Shown: positions 8,068-17,243, counted from the first letter of the stretch. The stretch is DNA of 64,000 bases from Alcanivorax nanhaiticus (GCF_000756665.1 NZ_ARXV01000009.1:80717-144716), one strand, 5' to 3'. Notes: generated by a model not told the origin, from the letters alone. A program made the numbers and translations.

Positions 8068-9909
8068 CTATCCGCTCCTGTTAAAAAACCGCGAAATATC
8101 CTTGAGCACCGACGCCAGCGCATCACTGAGCTTCGCAAGCACCACGCCCTCATCCTCAGGAGGCAGATCGTTCACTCGACTGATGGTCATCTCAGACAAG
8201 CCTCCGGCCTTCAAGGGCATAGCTACCTTGTAGTCCTCACCCACATAGGCGAGTGCATCCCAGCTGGCAACCAGCCGATAGCTCTGATCACGGCGTGGCG
8301 CGAAAAGGGACGTACCAATCGCGTAATCCGACGCAGGATTAGTCACTCCCAGCAAGGGCAGCAAAGTGGGCATCACATCCAGATGACTGGTGGGGCGTGA
8401 CACAACACCTGGAGGGCGCCCCGGCACCGCCATCACTAGCGGCACATGGATCTGCTGCCGATGGAATTCAGAATTGTGCCCCCAGCGGCCATTTTCCATG
8501 AACTCCTCCCCATGATCGCCTGTAATAATCACTATCGTATCTTTCAGACGACCTCGCTCTTCCAGCTCTGACAACACCCGGCCCAACTGCTGGTCGAGAT
8601 GGTGGGAGGCGTTGACATAACGATTGAAGATACCGCCAATATCCTTTTCCAGATCCATGGTCGCGTAGTTCATGTCTGGCAGATAATCTTCCCGGATCAC
8701 ACTCTCCTCGGGGAAGTAATAACGAGCATGGGCAGATTCAAAGAACATGAATCCCATGAAAGGCTGCCCGTCTGGATTGGCACCCATCCATTTCAACAAG
8801 CGCGTCACATTGCGACGATCCCGCTTCCAGCCCTCTTCGTTATCATCACTCACCATGCTTTCTTTTGGCACATTGACGAACACGGTGCGATCAAATTCCG
8901 GATAGCTAAAATTGGCACTGGTAAACAAACCCAGCCGGTAATCTTCTTCCTGCAACAGATCCATCACCACCGGCGAGCGGCGTTCATCCAGAACGCTGAA
9001 CCAATAATTGCCGGGGAGCCCATAGAACAGACTGAAAATTCCCATACGAGTACCATTGCCCCCACTGATATGGTCAGTGAAACGGGTACCATGCTTTTCG
9101 GCAAAACCCCACAGATTTGGCATGATTTCCGGTGTCAGCATGTCCCAACGCAAGGACTCCGCCACCAGGATCATGACATTGGGGCGAGCCGCGTCATCAA
9201 TCAGCTGAACAGGGTTTCCGGGGTAATCGAGACGGCCTTTCACATCGGCCTGCAAATCACTACCACGCGTCATTTCAACGCCCCATTCCTCTGCCACACG
9301 CCGAAAGGTAGTGGGCTGATAGAAGGGTACGGACTGGGCCGCCATCAGCACCGGGCGGTAACCCTTAAGATGGCTGAAACCATACACAGCCCTCTCCCCC
9401 ACCATACACAGCAACAGGATCGCAGCCATATAACGCAGTCCTGGCACGGGACGGAAGCGAGTCAGTAGCAGCACAGCTCCCTGAATCATCAGCACCAGCA
9501 GGCAAATCACCGCCACCGTGAGTGACGTTGACGCACTGCCCCCCATGGATTCAATACCTCCGGGTGTGGTGATCAGATTCCAGACAAAGCCATTAAGATG
9601 AAAGCCATACATGCCATAAATCTGACTATCCACCAGCAACAGGATCGTCAACAGGGACAGGACCAGCAACGCCACCATCTGCTCAAGACGACGGCCCAGC
9701 ACCAGACCGAGTAGGCGACAGAGCCCGGCAATCAGGCCCACATACAGCGCTGAATACCCCAGCGCCGCCGTCAGCAGAAACAGTCTCCCGTCTGCGGGCA
9801 AACCTGGCAATGCCGTTCGCGCGGTATACAACTGAATAACAAACAGGAGTAGAAGGTTCGCCAGGTAAAACGCCCGCAAGCGGGCCTCGGAGGCAGTAGC
9901 TCGCTGCAT
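8068..9909 (-). CDS. YejM/PbgA/LapC-like inner-membrane sulfatase-fold protein
   Basis: 613 residues. Five or so N-terminal membrane helices (to about 175) are followed by a large periplasmic alkaline-phosphatase/sulfatase-fold domain. The membrane part carries YGFHLNGFVWNLITTPGG, very like the DUF3413 segment of YejM. In enterobacteria YejM (LapC) senses LPS and controls LpxC stability through LapB, and lacks hydrolase activity. The soluble domain has the fold landmarks ILVAESLRWD, TGDHGEEF and GHNSEFHRQQIHVPLV. It probably links LPS level to synthesis here, fitting the LPS locus further along, but this is inference from the family. Confidence 0.8.
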   Translation of the reverse strand: MQRATASEARLRAFYLANLLLLFVIQLYTARTALPGLPADGRLFLLTAALGYSALYVGLIAGLCRLLGLVLGRRLEQMVALLVLSLLTILLLVDSQIYGMYGFHLNGFVWNLITTPGGIESMGGSASTSLTVAVICLLVLMIQGAVLLLTRFRPVPGLRYMAAILLLCMVGERAVYGFSHLKGYRPVLMAAQSVPFYQPTTFRRVAEEWGVEMTRGSDLQADVKGRLDYPGNPVQLIDDAARPNVMILVAESLRWDMLTPEIMPNLWGFAEKHGTRFTDHISGGNGTRMGIFSLFYGLPGNYWFSVLDERRSPVVMDLLQEEDYRLGLFTSANFSYPEFDRTVFVNVPKESMVSDDNEEGWKRDRRNVTRLLKWMGANPDGQPFMGFMFFESAHARYYFPEESVIREDYLPDMNYATMDLEKDIGGIFNRYVNASHHLDQQLGRVLSELEERGRLKDTIVIITGDHGEEFMENGRWGHNSEFHRQQIHVPLVMAVPGRPPGVVSRPTSHLDVMPTLLPLLGVTNPASDYAIGTSLFAPRRDQSYRLVASWDALAYVGEDYKVAMPLKAGGLSEMTISRVNDLPPEDEGVVLAKLSDALASVLKDISRFFNRSG

Positions 9910-9972
9910 AATGCATCACCAAAAGAAATCCATCGGGAAACCTTGCATTGCCCGACTTAAGGAAAACTTAAT

Positions 9973-10968
9973 TTATTGTTGTTCTTCTGCTGCCTGCGGT
10001 ACGACACCCGCCACGGCGAATTGTTGTTTTGAAAATTCCACACGTTCCGCCGCCGGGCGGTCTTCCCCTTTCAGTGCATCCAGGTGCTTTTCGACAATGC
10101 CACAGCGGCGCAGCAGGCCATCATCCATGGCAATCTGGATATTCAGGCCGGGCCGGGCATTCAGTTCCAGCATCATTGGGCCGTGATCGCGATCCATGAC
10201 CAGATCCACCCCAAGATAACCCAGCCCCGTCAGGTCATAACAACGGGCCGCCAGGGCCAGACAATCTTCCCAGTCCGGCACGGTCAGCCCGGCAACCGCA
10301 TTGGCGGTATCCGGATGGCGTTCGATACGCTGATTGTGCCAGGTGCCCCCCAGGGTTACCCCGGTGGACAGATCCAGTCCTACACCTATGGCACCCTGAT
10401 GGAGGTTGGCCTTGCCCTGGGACTGCCTGGTGGGCAAACGCAGCATCGCCGCTACCGGGTAGCCCTTGAGCACGATGATGCGGATATCCGGCACACCTTC
10501 ATAGCTGATGCGGTTGAACAGTTCGGTGGAGCGCACCCGGTATTCGATCAGCGCCTCATCCCGATGACCTCCCAGCGAATAGATGCCGGACAGGATTCCC
10601 GAGATGTGATGCTCCAGCTCGTCCTGAGTAATGATGCGACCGGAAGCGGAACGGAAGTAATGCTCGAAGCGATCAGCAATCACCATGATGCCATCACCAC
10701 CCGCGCCCTGGGCCGGCTTGATGACAAAATCGCGATGAGTATCCACTACCTTGCGCAAGGTGCTGATACCCTGTTCAGTGCGGATAGCACCGTACAGTTC
10801 AGGCACCCGAATGCCCGCCTCGAGGGCCATCTTCTTGGTCTTGAGCTTGTCATCCACCAAAGGATAGAGACTGCGTTTGTTGTAGCGCAGAATGTAGTCA
10901 CCATTGCGCTGGTTGATCCCCATCACACCACGGGCACGCAGCGCCTTGCGGGTCTTCGACCAGAACAT
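9973..10968 (-). CDS. RimK-like ATP-grasp ligase (alpha-L-glutamate ligase-like)
   Basis: 331 residues of ATP-grasp fold: ATP-binding Lys in FVIKPAQGAGGDGI, and metal-binding residues in GYLGVDLVMDRDHGPMMLELNARPGLNIQ. It belongs to the RimK-related branch that always travels with an inactive-transglutaminase membrane protein and a retropepsin-like protease, as here. ATP-grasp ligases of this type join amino acids to a carboxylate or a peptide end. The substrate is unknown. The start overlaps the upstream stop by one base (TGATG), so the module is translationally coupled. Confidence 0.88.
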   Translation of the reverse strand: MFWSKTRKALRARGVMGINQRNGDYILRYNKRSLYPLVDDKLKTKKMALEAGIRVPELYGAIRTEQGISTLRKVVDTHRDFVIKPAQGAGGDGIMVIADRFEHYFRSASGRIITQDELEHHISGILSGIYSLGGHRDEALIEYRVRSTELFNRISYEGVPDIRIIVLKGYPVAAMLRLPTRQSQGKANLHQGAIGVGLDLSTGVTLGGTWHNQRIERHPDTANAVAGLTVPDWEDCLALAARCYDLTGLGYLGVDLVMDRDHGPMMLELNARPGLNIQIAMDDGLLRRCGIVEKHLDALKGEDRPAAERVEFSKQQFAVAGVVPQAAEEQQ

Positions 10969-12503
10969 CAGTGCTTATCTCCATCCACCATGGCGCGGAA
11001 ACGAACCAGCTCAGTGACGCGATAGCCCCGATAGTGGCCCATCATCACCATAAAGGCCGCCACACACAGCAATACGCCCGGGAAAGTGAAGACAAAATAG
11101 GTCAGTGGCTGCCAGACCATCAGCAAGTGGCTCAGCACCGCCACAAACAAGGTTCCCATACCGATCTTCAACGACTGGGAACCACCCCGCTCTTCCCACA
11201 CGATGGAGGTTCGTTCGATAACCATGGTTAATACCACCATGGGGAACAAACCCACGGACAATCCAGAGCCGATGCCCAGCTTGTAGCCCAGCAAACTCAT
11301 CAGCGCCATCACCATTACCACAAAGGTAAGCACCACCGACAACCGGGGTAATAACTGTAATTTGAGATGCTCAAGATAAGATCGTAACGACAAGCCCAGC
11401 GCAGTAATGAACACAAACAGCAGCACGCCATAGATCACCTGGGTTTCCCTGAAGGCCAGGGCAATCAGTACCGGCGTAAAAGTACCCAACGTTTCCATGC
11501 CCACCAGCGATCGCATCAGCAGCACCAGGATCACCCCGATGGGGATCATGATCAGGGTGCGATACAACTGCTGTGCCGGCAGCGGCAATTCATAAAGCGA
11601 GAAGTCGATAAAGCTGCTGGCATCCTTGAGACGCAGGGTTTGCGCCAGCTGCAACGCACTCATCTCGTTGCGATGCACACTGAACACCATATCCGCAGAT
11701 TTGCCGCCATCGACCTGCATCAGCGGCTCCCAGCCTCGCCACCAGACCAAGCGATCTTCCGGCAGCCCCTGCTGACCATTCATGGGGTTAAAGTACAACC
11801 ACTGTCGACCGTTATAGCTACGCAGCCACAGCTCAGGCTCCTGTTCCTGAGACTCGGCAAGCCGCAGAGTGTGTACCGGCTCTATGGGGATATGCGACAG
11901 GCCCAGCAGCAAATCAATGACGCGGGCACGATTGCGTGCACTGACATCACTACCGAGAAGCAGCTGAGCGTTGTCATTTTGCAGCTCGTTAACGCGCTTG
12001 ATGGTTTCCCGGATGAAGGTTTCCACATCCGCAGAATGTTGCCGAATCGGCTCCAGCAACGCTTCTGCCGCCAGACGGTCAGGCCCTTCGATATTAGGAG
12101 CCTGACGGAACTGCGGGCCAGGTTCCACTTCACGGGTTTCCGCGTAGCGGTGGGTCAGCATCAAACGGTAATAGAGAAACTGGCGACCCTCAGCGCGACG
12201 GGAAGACCAGGTCACCTGACGGTTACCCTTCTCCTCGTTCACGTTGACGCCGTAGTTATTGGAAATGAAGCTCTCATTCAAGGTAGTGAAACCACTACCC
12301 AGTGGTGGCACAAACATCCGCACCTTGACCGGCTTGTTGGGCCGGGCAGAAAAGCCTACCTGCGCATCAATGACCCAAACGGGGTCCTTCTCGTCCTGAC
12401 TCAGGGGAACATGCTGAACATAGACCTGATAAAGAATGCTGCCCAATCCCAACAGAAATAGTGCCAGCGCCAGAACGCGAGCCTGAAACTTCACTGAACC
12501 CAT
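10968..12503 (-). CDS. UUP1-family membrane protein (inactive transglutaminase + 7TM)
   Basis: 511 residues. One N-terminal membrane helix (about 7-28), a periplasmic domain related to transglutaminase-like proteases but with no visible Cys-His-Asp triad (about 40-290), then about six or seven membrane helices (about 300-495). This matches the UUP1 / 7TM_transglut family. Proteins of this kind are proposed to bind peptides outside the membrane without cutting them. It sits in the middle of a coupled operon: its ATG overlaps the protease stop (TAATG), and its stop overlaps the ligase ATG (TGATG). Function in the cell is not established. Confidence 0.88.
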   Translation of the reverse strand: MGSVKFQARVLALALFLLGLGSILYQVYVQHVPLSQDEKDPVWVIDAQVGFSARPNKPVKVRMFVPPLGSGFTTLNESFISNNYGVNVNEEKGNRQVTWSSRRAEGRQFLYYRLMLTHRYAETREVEPGPQFRQAPNIEGPDRLAAEALLEPIRQHSADVETFIRETIKRVNELQNDNAQLLLGSDVSARNRARVIDLLLGLSHIPIEPVHTLRLAESQEQEPELWLRSYNGRQWLYFNPMNGQQGLPEDRLVWWRGWEPLMQVDGGKSADMVFSVHRNEMSALQLAQTLRLKDASSFIDFSLYELPLPAQQLYRTLIMIPIGVILVLLMRSLVGMETLGTFTPVLIALAFRETQVIYGVLLFVFITALGLSLRSYLEHLKLQLLPRLSVVLTFVVMVMALMSLLGYKLGIGSGLSVGLFPMVVLTMVIERTSIVWEERGGSQSLKIGMGTLFVAVLSHLLMVWQPLTYFVFTFPGVLLCVAAFMVMMGHYRGYRVTELVRFRAMVDGDKH

Positions 12504-13099
12504 TATTGCGCCTCGGCAGCCTCCGTCGTCGCGTCGAGTTGTTCATCCATATCCAAAGTGCAGCGAGGGGAACCCGCCGTCATCTTCAATGACGGATCCA
12601 CCACCGCTCCCAGGCGTTTAAGGGCATCAGCACCGATAAGCAGCGGATAACTAAAATCACTGCGATCGGTCAGATTCACCTCAATCTGCTCTGCCCGTCT
12701 GCCCATGCACACCGTCAGCATGACCATAGGCCGACGATTGTACCCTCTTTCTTCCTCTACGAGACTCTCTGCAAGACGTTTGATACGCACATGGCCTACC
12801 AGCGGAAGCTGGATATCATCCCACTGCTCACGGGTGATCCCCAGCCGGTCACGTTCTTCCTTGCTCAGGGCAAGGTCAAACTCGACCATATCCTGATCGT
12901 CGAGCTCAAAGATTTTTATATTCCGCGCACTCAGGGAAGCGGACTCGGCTCCAGTATCAAGCTTGGCCGGCACCGTCACTCCGATTTCGCGCAGCTGGAC
13001 ATTCTCGTTCAAGCCGTAAATCACCTTGCTGGCAGGGCCTGCTGCCTGTGCACTCAGCACATATCCGACCAACAGCAGCAAAAGTGGAAATCGCATCAT
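12503..13099 (-). CDS. Retropepsin-like aspartic protease (RimB / 'ATP-dependent zinc protease' family)
   Basis: 198 residues with a signal peptide (about 1-19), predicted periplasmic. The catalytic D-T-G triplet lies in AKLDTGAESASL (Asp48), and a flap/psi-loop partner region at YPLLIGADALKRLGAVVDP. Despite the family name, the motif is that of a retroviral-type aspartic protease that works as a dimer. It is the first gene of the three-gene module with the UUP1 protein and the RimK-like ligase. In the classic rimK case a related protease removes the added glutamates, so this one may trim the ligase product. That is inferred from context. Confidence 0.87.
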   Translation of the reverse strand: MMRFPLLLLLVGYVLSAQAAGPASKVIYGLNENVQLREIGVTVPAKLDTGAESASLSARNIKIFELDDQDMVEFDLALSKEERDRLGITREQWDDIQLPLVGHVRIKRLAESLVEEERGYNRRPMVMLTVCMGRRAEQIEVNLTDRSDFSYPLLIGADALKRLGAVVDPSLKMTAGSPRCTLDMDEQLDATTEAAEAQ

Positions 13100-13422
13100 A
13101 ACAACCTGAAAGTAAAAGCGTTATAGCCCGGCAAGCCGACCTGAGAGCACCCTCTGTGACTGAATCGAGTCAAAAAGGTTGCGCCATTCTAGGACATCGA
13201 ATCCCGGTTCGCAGGAACAAGCCTTAATTCTTGAAGTAGATCACATTCCGGCCCTCCACCGGTTGCTGTGACGGCAACCTCTGACCCTGGAGACCAACCT
13301 AATGGCTCCAACACAAGGAGAAACCCTGACAGACGGGGTATCGCCAGCCTCTGGCGCTGCTATAATGCGCGCCCCTGCGACCCCCAGATGGGGCTCGCTC
13401 ATTCTTCACTGGAGCTACACTC
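13100..13422. other. Divergent promoter region, retropepsin module and typA
   Basis: 323 bp without a gene. I see an extended -10 promoter for typA at 13358-13366 and a TATAAC box reading leftward at 13120-13125 that could serve the protease operon, without a convincing -35. Nothing else structured stands out; short frames here lack ribosome binding sites. Confidence 0.5.
13358..13366 (+). promoter_or_regulatory. Extended -10 promoter of typA
   Basis: TGCTATAAT gives a perfect TATAAT box with the upstream TG of an extended -10. No clear -35 is seen 17 bp away. The transcript would start about 50 nt before the typA GTG. Confidence 0.6.
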
Positions 13423-15234
13423 GTGATTGAACGCCTGCGCAATATTGCCATTATCGCCCACGTTGACCACGGCAAAACCACCCTGGTGGACAAGTTGCTG
13501 CAACAGTCCGGCACCCTGGGAGATCGCGCTGGCGACATCGAGCGGGTGATGGATTCCAACGATCTGGAGAAGGAGCGTGGCATCACCATCCTCTCCAAGA
13601 ACACTGCTATTCAGTGGAACGACTACCGCATCAACATCGTGGACACCCCCGGACACGCCGACTTCGGTGGTGAAGTAGAACGGGTCATGTCCATGGTGGA
13701 TTCCGTGCTGCTGCTGGTCGATGCGGTAGACGGCCCCATGCCACAAACTCGCTTTGTGACCCAGAAAGCCTTCGCCGCCGGCCTCAAGCCGATCGTGGTG
13801 ATCAACAAGATCGACCGTCCCGGCGCACGCCCTGACTGGGTAATGGATCAGGTATTCGATCTGTTCGACAACCTGGGCGCCACCGACGAGCAGCTCGACT
13901 TCCCGGTGATCTATGCCTCCGCCCTGAACGGCATCGCCGGCTTGGAAGCCGACAACCTGGCTGACGACATGACTCCGCTGCTGCAGGCCATCGTCGACAA
14001 GGTGGACTACCCGGATGTGGACGCTGACGGTCCGTTCCAGATGCAGATCTCCTCTCTGGATTACAACAGCTACCTGGGCATCATCGGCATCGGCCGGGTC
14101 AAGCGTGGCCAGATCAAGGCCAACAGCCCGGTGAAAGTGATCGGTGCTGACGGCGCCGTGCGCAACGGCAAGATCCTTACCATCATGGGTTACCACGGCC
14201 TCGAGCGTGTCGACGCCCCCACCGCTTCCGCCGGTGAGATCGTCTGCATTACCGGTCTGGATCCGCTGAACATTTCCGACACCCTGTGTGATCCGGCCAA
14301 TGTAGAAGCGCTGACTCCGCTTAGCGTGGACGAGCCCACCGTGAGCATGTTCTTCCATGTGAACACCTCCCCGTTCGCCGGCCAGGAAGGCAAATTCGTG
14401 ACCAGCCGCCAGATCCGTGAGCGCCTGGAAGCCGAACTGAAGCACAACGTGGCCCTGCGCGTGGAAGAAACCGGCAGCGCCGACCAGTTCCGCGTCTCCG
14501 GTCGTGGTGAACTGCACCTGTCAGTACTGATCGAGAACATGCGTCGTGAAGGCTTCGAGCTGGCCGTAGGCCGCCCGCAGGTAATCATCCGCGAAGAAGA
14601 CGGTGTGAAGCAGGAGCCCTACGAAACCGTAGTGGCTGACGTGGAAGAGCAGCATCAGGGTTCCATCATGGAACAACTGGGTCTGCGCAAGGCCGAGATG
14701 ACCAACATGGAACCGGACGGCAAGGGCCGTGTTCGCCTGGAATTCCTGGTTCCCAGCCGTGGCCTGATCGGCTTCCGCAGCCAGTTCCTGACCCTCACCT
14801 CCGGTACCGGTATCCTCAACAGCACCTTCAGCCACTATGGTGAATTCAAGGCTGGCGACATGGCCAAGCGCATCAACGGCGTGCTGGTATCCATGGTGAA
14901 AGGCAAGGCGCTGGGCTTCGCCCTGTTCAACCTGCAGGAACGTGGCCGCATGCTGATCGACCCCAACGTGGAAGTGTATGAAGGTCAGGTTATCGGTATC
15001 CACAGCCGTGGCAACGACCTGGCAGTGAACCCCACCAAGGGCAAGCAGCTGACCAACATGCGTGCGTCTGGCACCGATGAAAACATCGTCCTGACCCCGC
15101 CGATCCGCTTCAGCCTGGAACAGGCACTGGACTTCATCGAAGACGACGAGCTGGTGGAAGTCACCCCGGAGAGCCTGCGTATTCGCAAGAAGCTGCTCAC
15201 CGAAACCGAGCGCAAGCGCGCTGGCCGCGCCTGA
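13423..15234 (+). CDS. typA: Ribosome-associated GTPase TypA/BipA
   Basis: 603 residues, the usual length. GTPase motifs: [10 protein letters not shown] (G1), the conserved RGITI switch (G2), DTPGHADF (G3), NKID (G4) and an SA motif in VIYASALNG (G5). EF-G-like domains III and V and the BipA-specific C-terminus follow. TypA acts on the ribosome in assembly and stress, for instance in the cold. The GTG start at 13423 is preceded by GGAG with 8 nt spacing, and the following residues [17 protein letters not shown] match the family N-terminus. A strong terminator follows. Confidence 0.97.
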   Translation: MIERLRNIAIIAHVDHGKTTLVDKLLQQSGTLGDRAGDIERVMDSNDLEKERGITILSKNTAIQWNDYRINIVDTPGHADFGGEVERVMSMVDSVLLLVDAVDGPMPQTRFVTQKAFAAGLKPIVVINKIDRPGARPDWVMDQVFDLFDNLGATDEQLDFPVIYASALNGIAGLEADNLADDMTPLLQAIVDKVDYPDVDADGPFQMQISSLDYNSYLGIIGIGRVKRGQIKANSPVKVIGADGAVRNGKILTIMGYHGLERVDAPTASAGEIVCITGLDPLNISDTLCDPANVEALTPLSVDEPTVSMFFHVNTSPFAGQEGKFVTSRQIRERLEAELKHNVALRVEETGSADQFRVSGRGELHLSVLIENMRREGFELAVGRPQVIIREEDGVKQEPYETVVADVEEQHQGSIMEQLGLRKAEMTNMEPDGKGRVRLEFLVPSRGLIGFRSQFLTLTSGTGILNSTFSHYGEFKAGDMAKRINGVLVSMVKGKALGFALFNLQERGRMLIDPNVEVYEGQVIGIHSRGNDLAVNPTKGKQLTNMRASGTDENIVLTPPIRFSLEQALDFIEDDELVEVTPESLRIRKKLLTETERKRAGRA

Positions 15235-15252
15235 TACAGGGCCGCAGCCAAC

Positions 15253-15282
15253 AAAAAAGCCGGGCACATGCCCGGCTTTTTT
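15253..15282 (+). terminator. Rho-independent terminator of typA
   Basis: A6-GCCGGGC, loop ACAT, GCCCGGC-T6. It lies 18 nt after the typA stop. The A-run on the other side lets it work in both directions. Confidence 0.95.
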
Positions 15283-15329
15283 ATGCCGTTTCGCGGATTT
15301 CCGGGAAGACCCCGCCCCCCCTTTCCGCA

Positions 15330-15364
15330 GAAGCGTCGCTGGCGGATGCTCCTACAGCCGCTTC
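15330..15364. repeat. REP-like palindrome (GTAGGAGC type)
   Basis: GAAGCG-TC-GCTG pairs with CAGC-CGCTTC around a GC-rich loop. The reverse strand carries CTGTAGGAGC, a word typical of REP-type repeats in Pseudomonas and relatives. It stands between the convergent typA and DUF2007 genes. Confidence 0.5.
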
Positions 15365-15381
15365 GTAGCAAGCAGCCCTTC

Positions 15382-15409
15382 GAAACTCGTTACTCGCAAC
15401 GCGATACTC
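15382..15409. repeat. Heptamer-period array, GAAACTC family (single arm)
   Basis: Four consecutive 7-mers: GAAACTC, GTTACTC, GCAACGC, GATACTC. The same unit type forms both arms of the element at 39416-39506. The array runs into the stop codon of the DUF2007 gene (15408-15410). Confidence 0.7.
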
Positions 15410-15734
15410 ATCTCAAAAGCATCAACATCACCAGCACCCCGGCAAAGAACCCCACCATAATCCCGGCAAGAAAGCCTGCAGATGAAACAGGAGAAGAATC
15501 AGATACCAATGCGGCGCACTCTGGCTGCTCACGCTGGTAGTCTTCTACCACCTCACGGGCACGGGGCGCGTCTTCATTGTCGACCCACACCGACACCAGT
15601 CCAGCCGCCGGCAGCTCACCTACCCCACCCTGCAACAGATCCCCCTGCACTCTGGCAGCAATGCCCACCTGCTGTAGCAAATCCGCCACCACATGAGCTT
15701 CCAGCCCATCCCTGGCCTGATAGACACAGAGCAA
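15408..15734 (-). CDS. DUF2007-domain protein with C-terminal membrane helix
   Basis: 108 residues. The first 70 form a DUF2007 (putative signal-transducing) fold beginning LCVYQARDGLEAHVVADLLQ, and residues about 86-107 form one membrane helix. The start is TTG at 15734, preceded by AGGAG at 7 nt spacing that overlaps the stop of the upstream lipoprotein gene. Four bases separate the two genes, so they form an operon. DUF2007 proteins are small and uncharacterised; a membrane-tethered ligand-binding role is only a guess. The last codons lie in a heptamer repeat array. Confidence 0.75.
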   Translation of the reverse strand: MLCVYQARDGLEAHVVADLLQQVGIAARVQGDLLQGGVGELPAAGLVSVWVDNEDAPRAREVVEDYQREQPECAALVSDSSPVSSAGFLAGIMVGFFAGVLVMLMLLR

Positions 15735-15738
15735 GGGG

Positions 15739-16071
15739 TTACTCCTGCTGATTCACAGCTTTCTTTTCCACCACTTCCAGTAGCGAATAGCGTTCGGAGC
15801 TGGCATCCGCCGGGGCGTTTTCCACCGGCGTCACCTTCACCCGCAAGACATACTGGTAGCCCGACTCAAACTCGAAGCCCTCGATCCTGCTATAGAACAG
15901 GGAATAATTTTCTTCCCCTTCCCGGCGCACCTGAAGGCAATCCATAGGGCCAACGCCGATACATGCTGTCCGGTATGGCGCCACCTCCAGCAACTGCCCC
16001 TCAGACGTAGATTCTCCGCAGCCCACCAGCACCACCAGCGCCACGATCCATCCCAACCATACTCGCTTCAT
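15739..16071 (-). CDS. DUF4377-domain lipoprotein
   Basis: 110 residues with a lipoprotein signal peptide and lipobox LVGC (Cys18). The mature part has the DUF4377 pattern: CIGVGPMDCLQVR, a YSLFYSRIEGFEFESGYQYVL stretch, and NAPADASSERYSLLEV. Predicted as a lipid-anchored periplasmic protein. The family has no firm function; some members occur with HslJ-like heat-shock lipoproteins. It is co-transcribed with the DUF2007 gene and divergent from trmL. Confidence 0.85.
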   Translation of the reverse strand: MKRVWLGWIVALVVLVGCGESTSEGQLLEVAPYRTACIGVGPMDCLQVRREGEENYSLFYSRIEGFEFESGYQYVLRVKVTPVENAPADASSERYSLLEVVEKKAVNQQE

Positions 16072-16140
16072 GACAAATCCCTGCTATTCTTGCCTGCCAC
16101 TCAATGAGTAACACGGCTTCGCCCTGACGGCAAAAAAACA

Positions 16141-16614
16141 ATGCTGCACATTGCACTCTACGAACCAGAAATTCCACCTAACACAGGTAATATCATCCGC
16201 CTTGCGGCCAACACCGGGGCCAGTCTGCATCTGATCGAACCCCTGGGTTTTTCGCTGGACGAAAAAAAACTGCGTCGCGCCGGACTGGACTATCGGGAAT
16301 TCGCCAACCTCCAGCTACATGCCAGTTTCAACGATTTTCTTGAAAAGATCCCCGGTCAACGCCTGTTTGCCCTGACCACCAAAGCCAGCCCCCCACACAG
16401 CGAGGCGAAATTCCAGGATGGCGATGTCCTGTTGTTCGGCCCCGAAACCCGCGGCCTCCCCTTGAGCATCATCGAATCCCTGCCCGAAGCCCAACGACTA
16501 CGGCTACCCATGGTCCCAGATAGCCGCAGCCTCAATCTCAGCAACGCGGTGGCCGTAACACTGTATGAAGCGTGGAGGCAGCTGGGATATGAAGGGGCAA
16601 TGAACAGTGAATAG
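16141..16614 (+). CDS. trmL: tRNA (cytidine/uridine-34 2'-O) methyltransferase TrmL
   Basis: 157 residues, a minimal SPOUT methyltransferase. Motifs match Trm[20 protein letters not shown] at the N-terminus, FGPETRGLP, and the knot region [21 protein letters not shown]. It methylates the wobble ribose of two tRNA-Leu species. The final residues MNSE and the TAG stop are encoded inside the left heptamer arm of the repeat at 16601-16758, so the protein tail appears to have been captured from the repeat. It converges on secB. Confidence 0.95.
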   Translation: MLHIALYEPEIPPNTGNIIRLAANTGASLHLIEPLGFSLDEKKLRRAGLDYREFANLQLHASFNDFLEKIPGQRLFALTTKASPPHSEAKFQDGDVLLFGPETRGLPLSIIESLPEAQRLRLPMVPDSRSLNLSNAVAVTLYEAWRQLGYEGAMNSE

Positions 16615-16758
16615 TTAACAGTGAACAGCGCGCGGACCCGGCGATCTTCAGCATTAAACGCAAGAGGCCGCGTCCATTGCCTGAGCGCGGCCTCTTGCGT
16701 TTCAGAACAGACAAACCACAAACGCGGCGCTGTTCACTATTCACTGTTAACTGTTCAC
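16601..16758. repeat. Heptamer-armed hairpin element, copy A
   Basis: Left arm 16601-16628: four 7-mers TGAACAG, TGAATAG, TTAACAG, TGAACAG. The right arm (16730-16758) carries the inverted unit (CTGTTCA, CTATTCA, CTGTTAA, CTGTTCA). Between them, AAACGCAAGAGGCCGCG (16656-16672) pairs perfectly over 17 bp with 16686-16702 around a 13-nt loop. Spacing from arm to core is 27 nt on both sides. The stop codons of trmL and secB both lie in the arms. The left arm has stops in all three frames because the 7-bp period shifts frame each unit. The core should act as a bidirectional terminator. Confidence 0.9.
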
Positions 16759-17231
16759 TGCACCGTTTCGCCTTTCGCCTCAGCCTGGGCTTGCGCCTGC
16801 TGTTGACGCTGCTGCTGGTACAGCGCATCAAAGTTGATTGGCTGCAACAGCAATTGCGGGAAGGAACCCTTGGCGACCAGGTCAGAGACCACTTCACGCA
16901 CATAGGGGAACAGCAGGTTGGGGCAGTAGGCACCCAGCAACTGAGCCAGCTCTTCGCCTTCGATCCCTTTCACGGTGAAAATACCCGCCTGCTTGACTTC
17001 AGCCAGGTAAAACGTCTTTTCTTCCGCTTCATCCTTGGCGGTCACTGTCACCGTCAGCTCCACCTCATACTCTGAGCTTTCACCGATACGGCGCGCGGCG
17101 GTATTGATCTGGATATTCACCTTGGGCTTCCATTCCTGCAGAAACACTTCAGGGGCGCCTGGGCACTCAAAGGAAGCATCCTTCAGATAGACACGCTGCA
17201 GTTGGAAAACCTGTTGTTGTTCGTCAGCCAT
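16755..17231 (-). CDS. secB: Protein-export chaperone SecB
   Basis: 158 residues. The SecB fold is recognisable from FQLQRVYLKDASFECPGAP, a central TVTVTAKDEAEEKTFYLAEVKQAGIF strand pair, and the helix starting CPNLLFPYVREVVSDLVAKGSFPQLLLQPINFDALY. SecB tetramers hold preproteins unfolded and pass them to SecA. A Gln/Ala-rich tail (QQQRQQQAQAQ) follows. The stop codon lies in the right arm of the heptamer element. It is the last gene of the rhodanese-grxC-secB operon, 12 nt after grxC, as in E. coli (yibN-grxC-secB). Confidence 0.97.
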   Translation of the reverse strand: MADEQQQVFQLQRVYLKDASFECPGAPEVFLQEWKPKVNIQINTAARRIGESSEYEVELTVTVTAKDEAEEKTFYLAEVKQAGIFTVKGIEGEELAQLLGAYCPNLLFPYVREVVSDLVAKGSFPQLLLQPINFDALYQQQRQQQAQAQAEAKGETVQ

Positions 17232-17243
17232 TATTCTCTCCAG

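Noticed and set aside
13399..15267. Two long leftward frames opposite typA
   Set aside because: Antisense of typA only; no start signals, and typA itself is unambiguous.
16601..16758. CRISPR array
   Set aside because: The units are 7 bp, contiguous and inverted, without spacers of constant length, and no cas genes are present.
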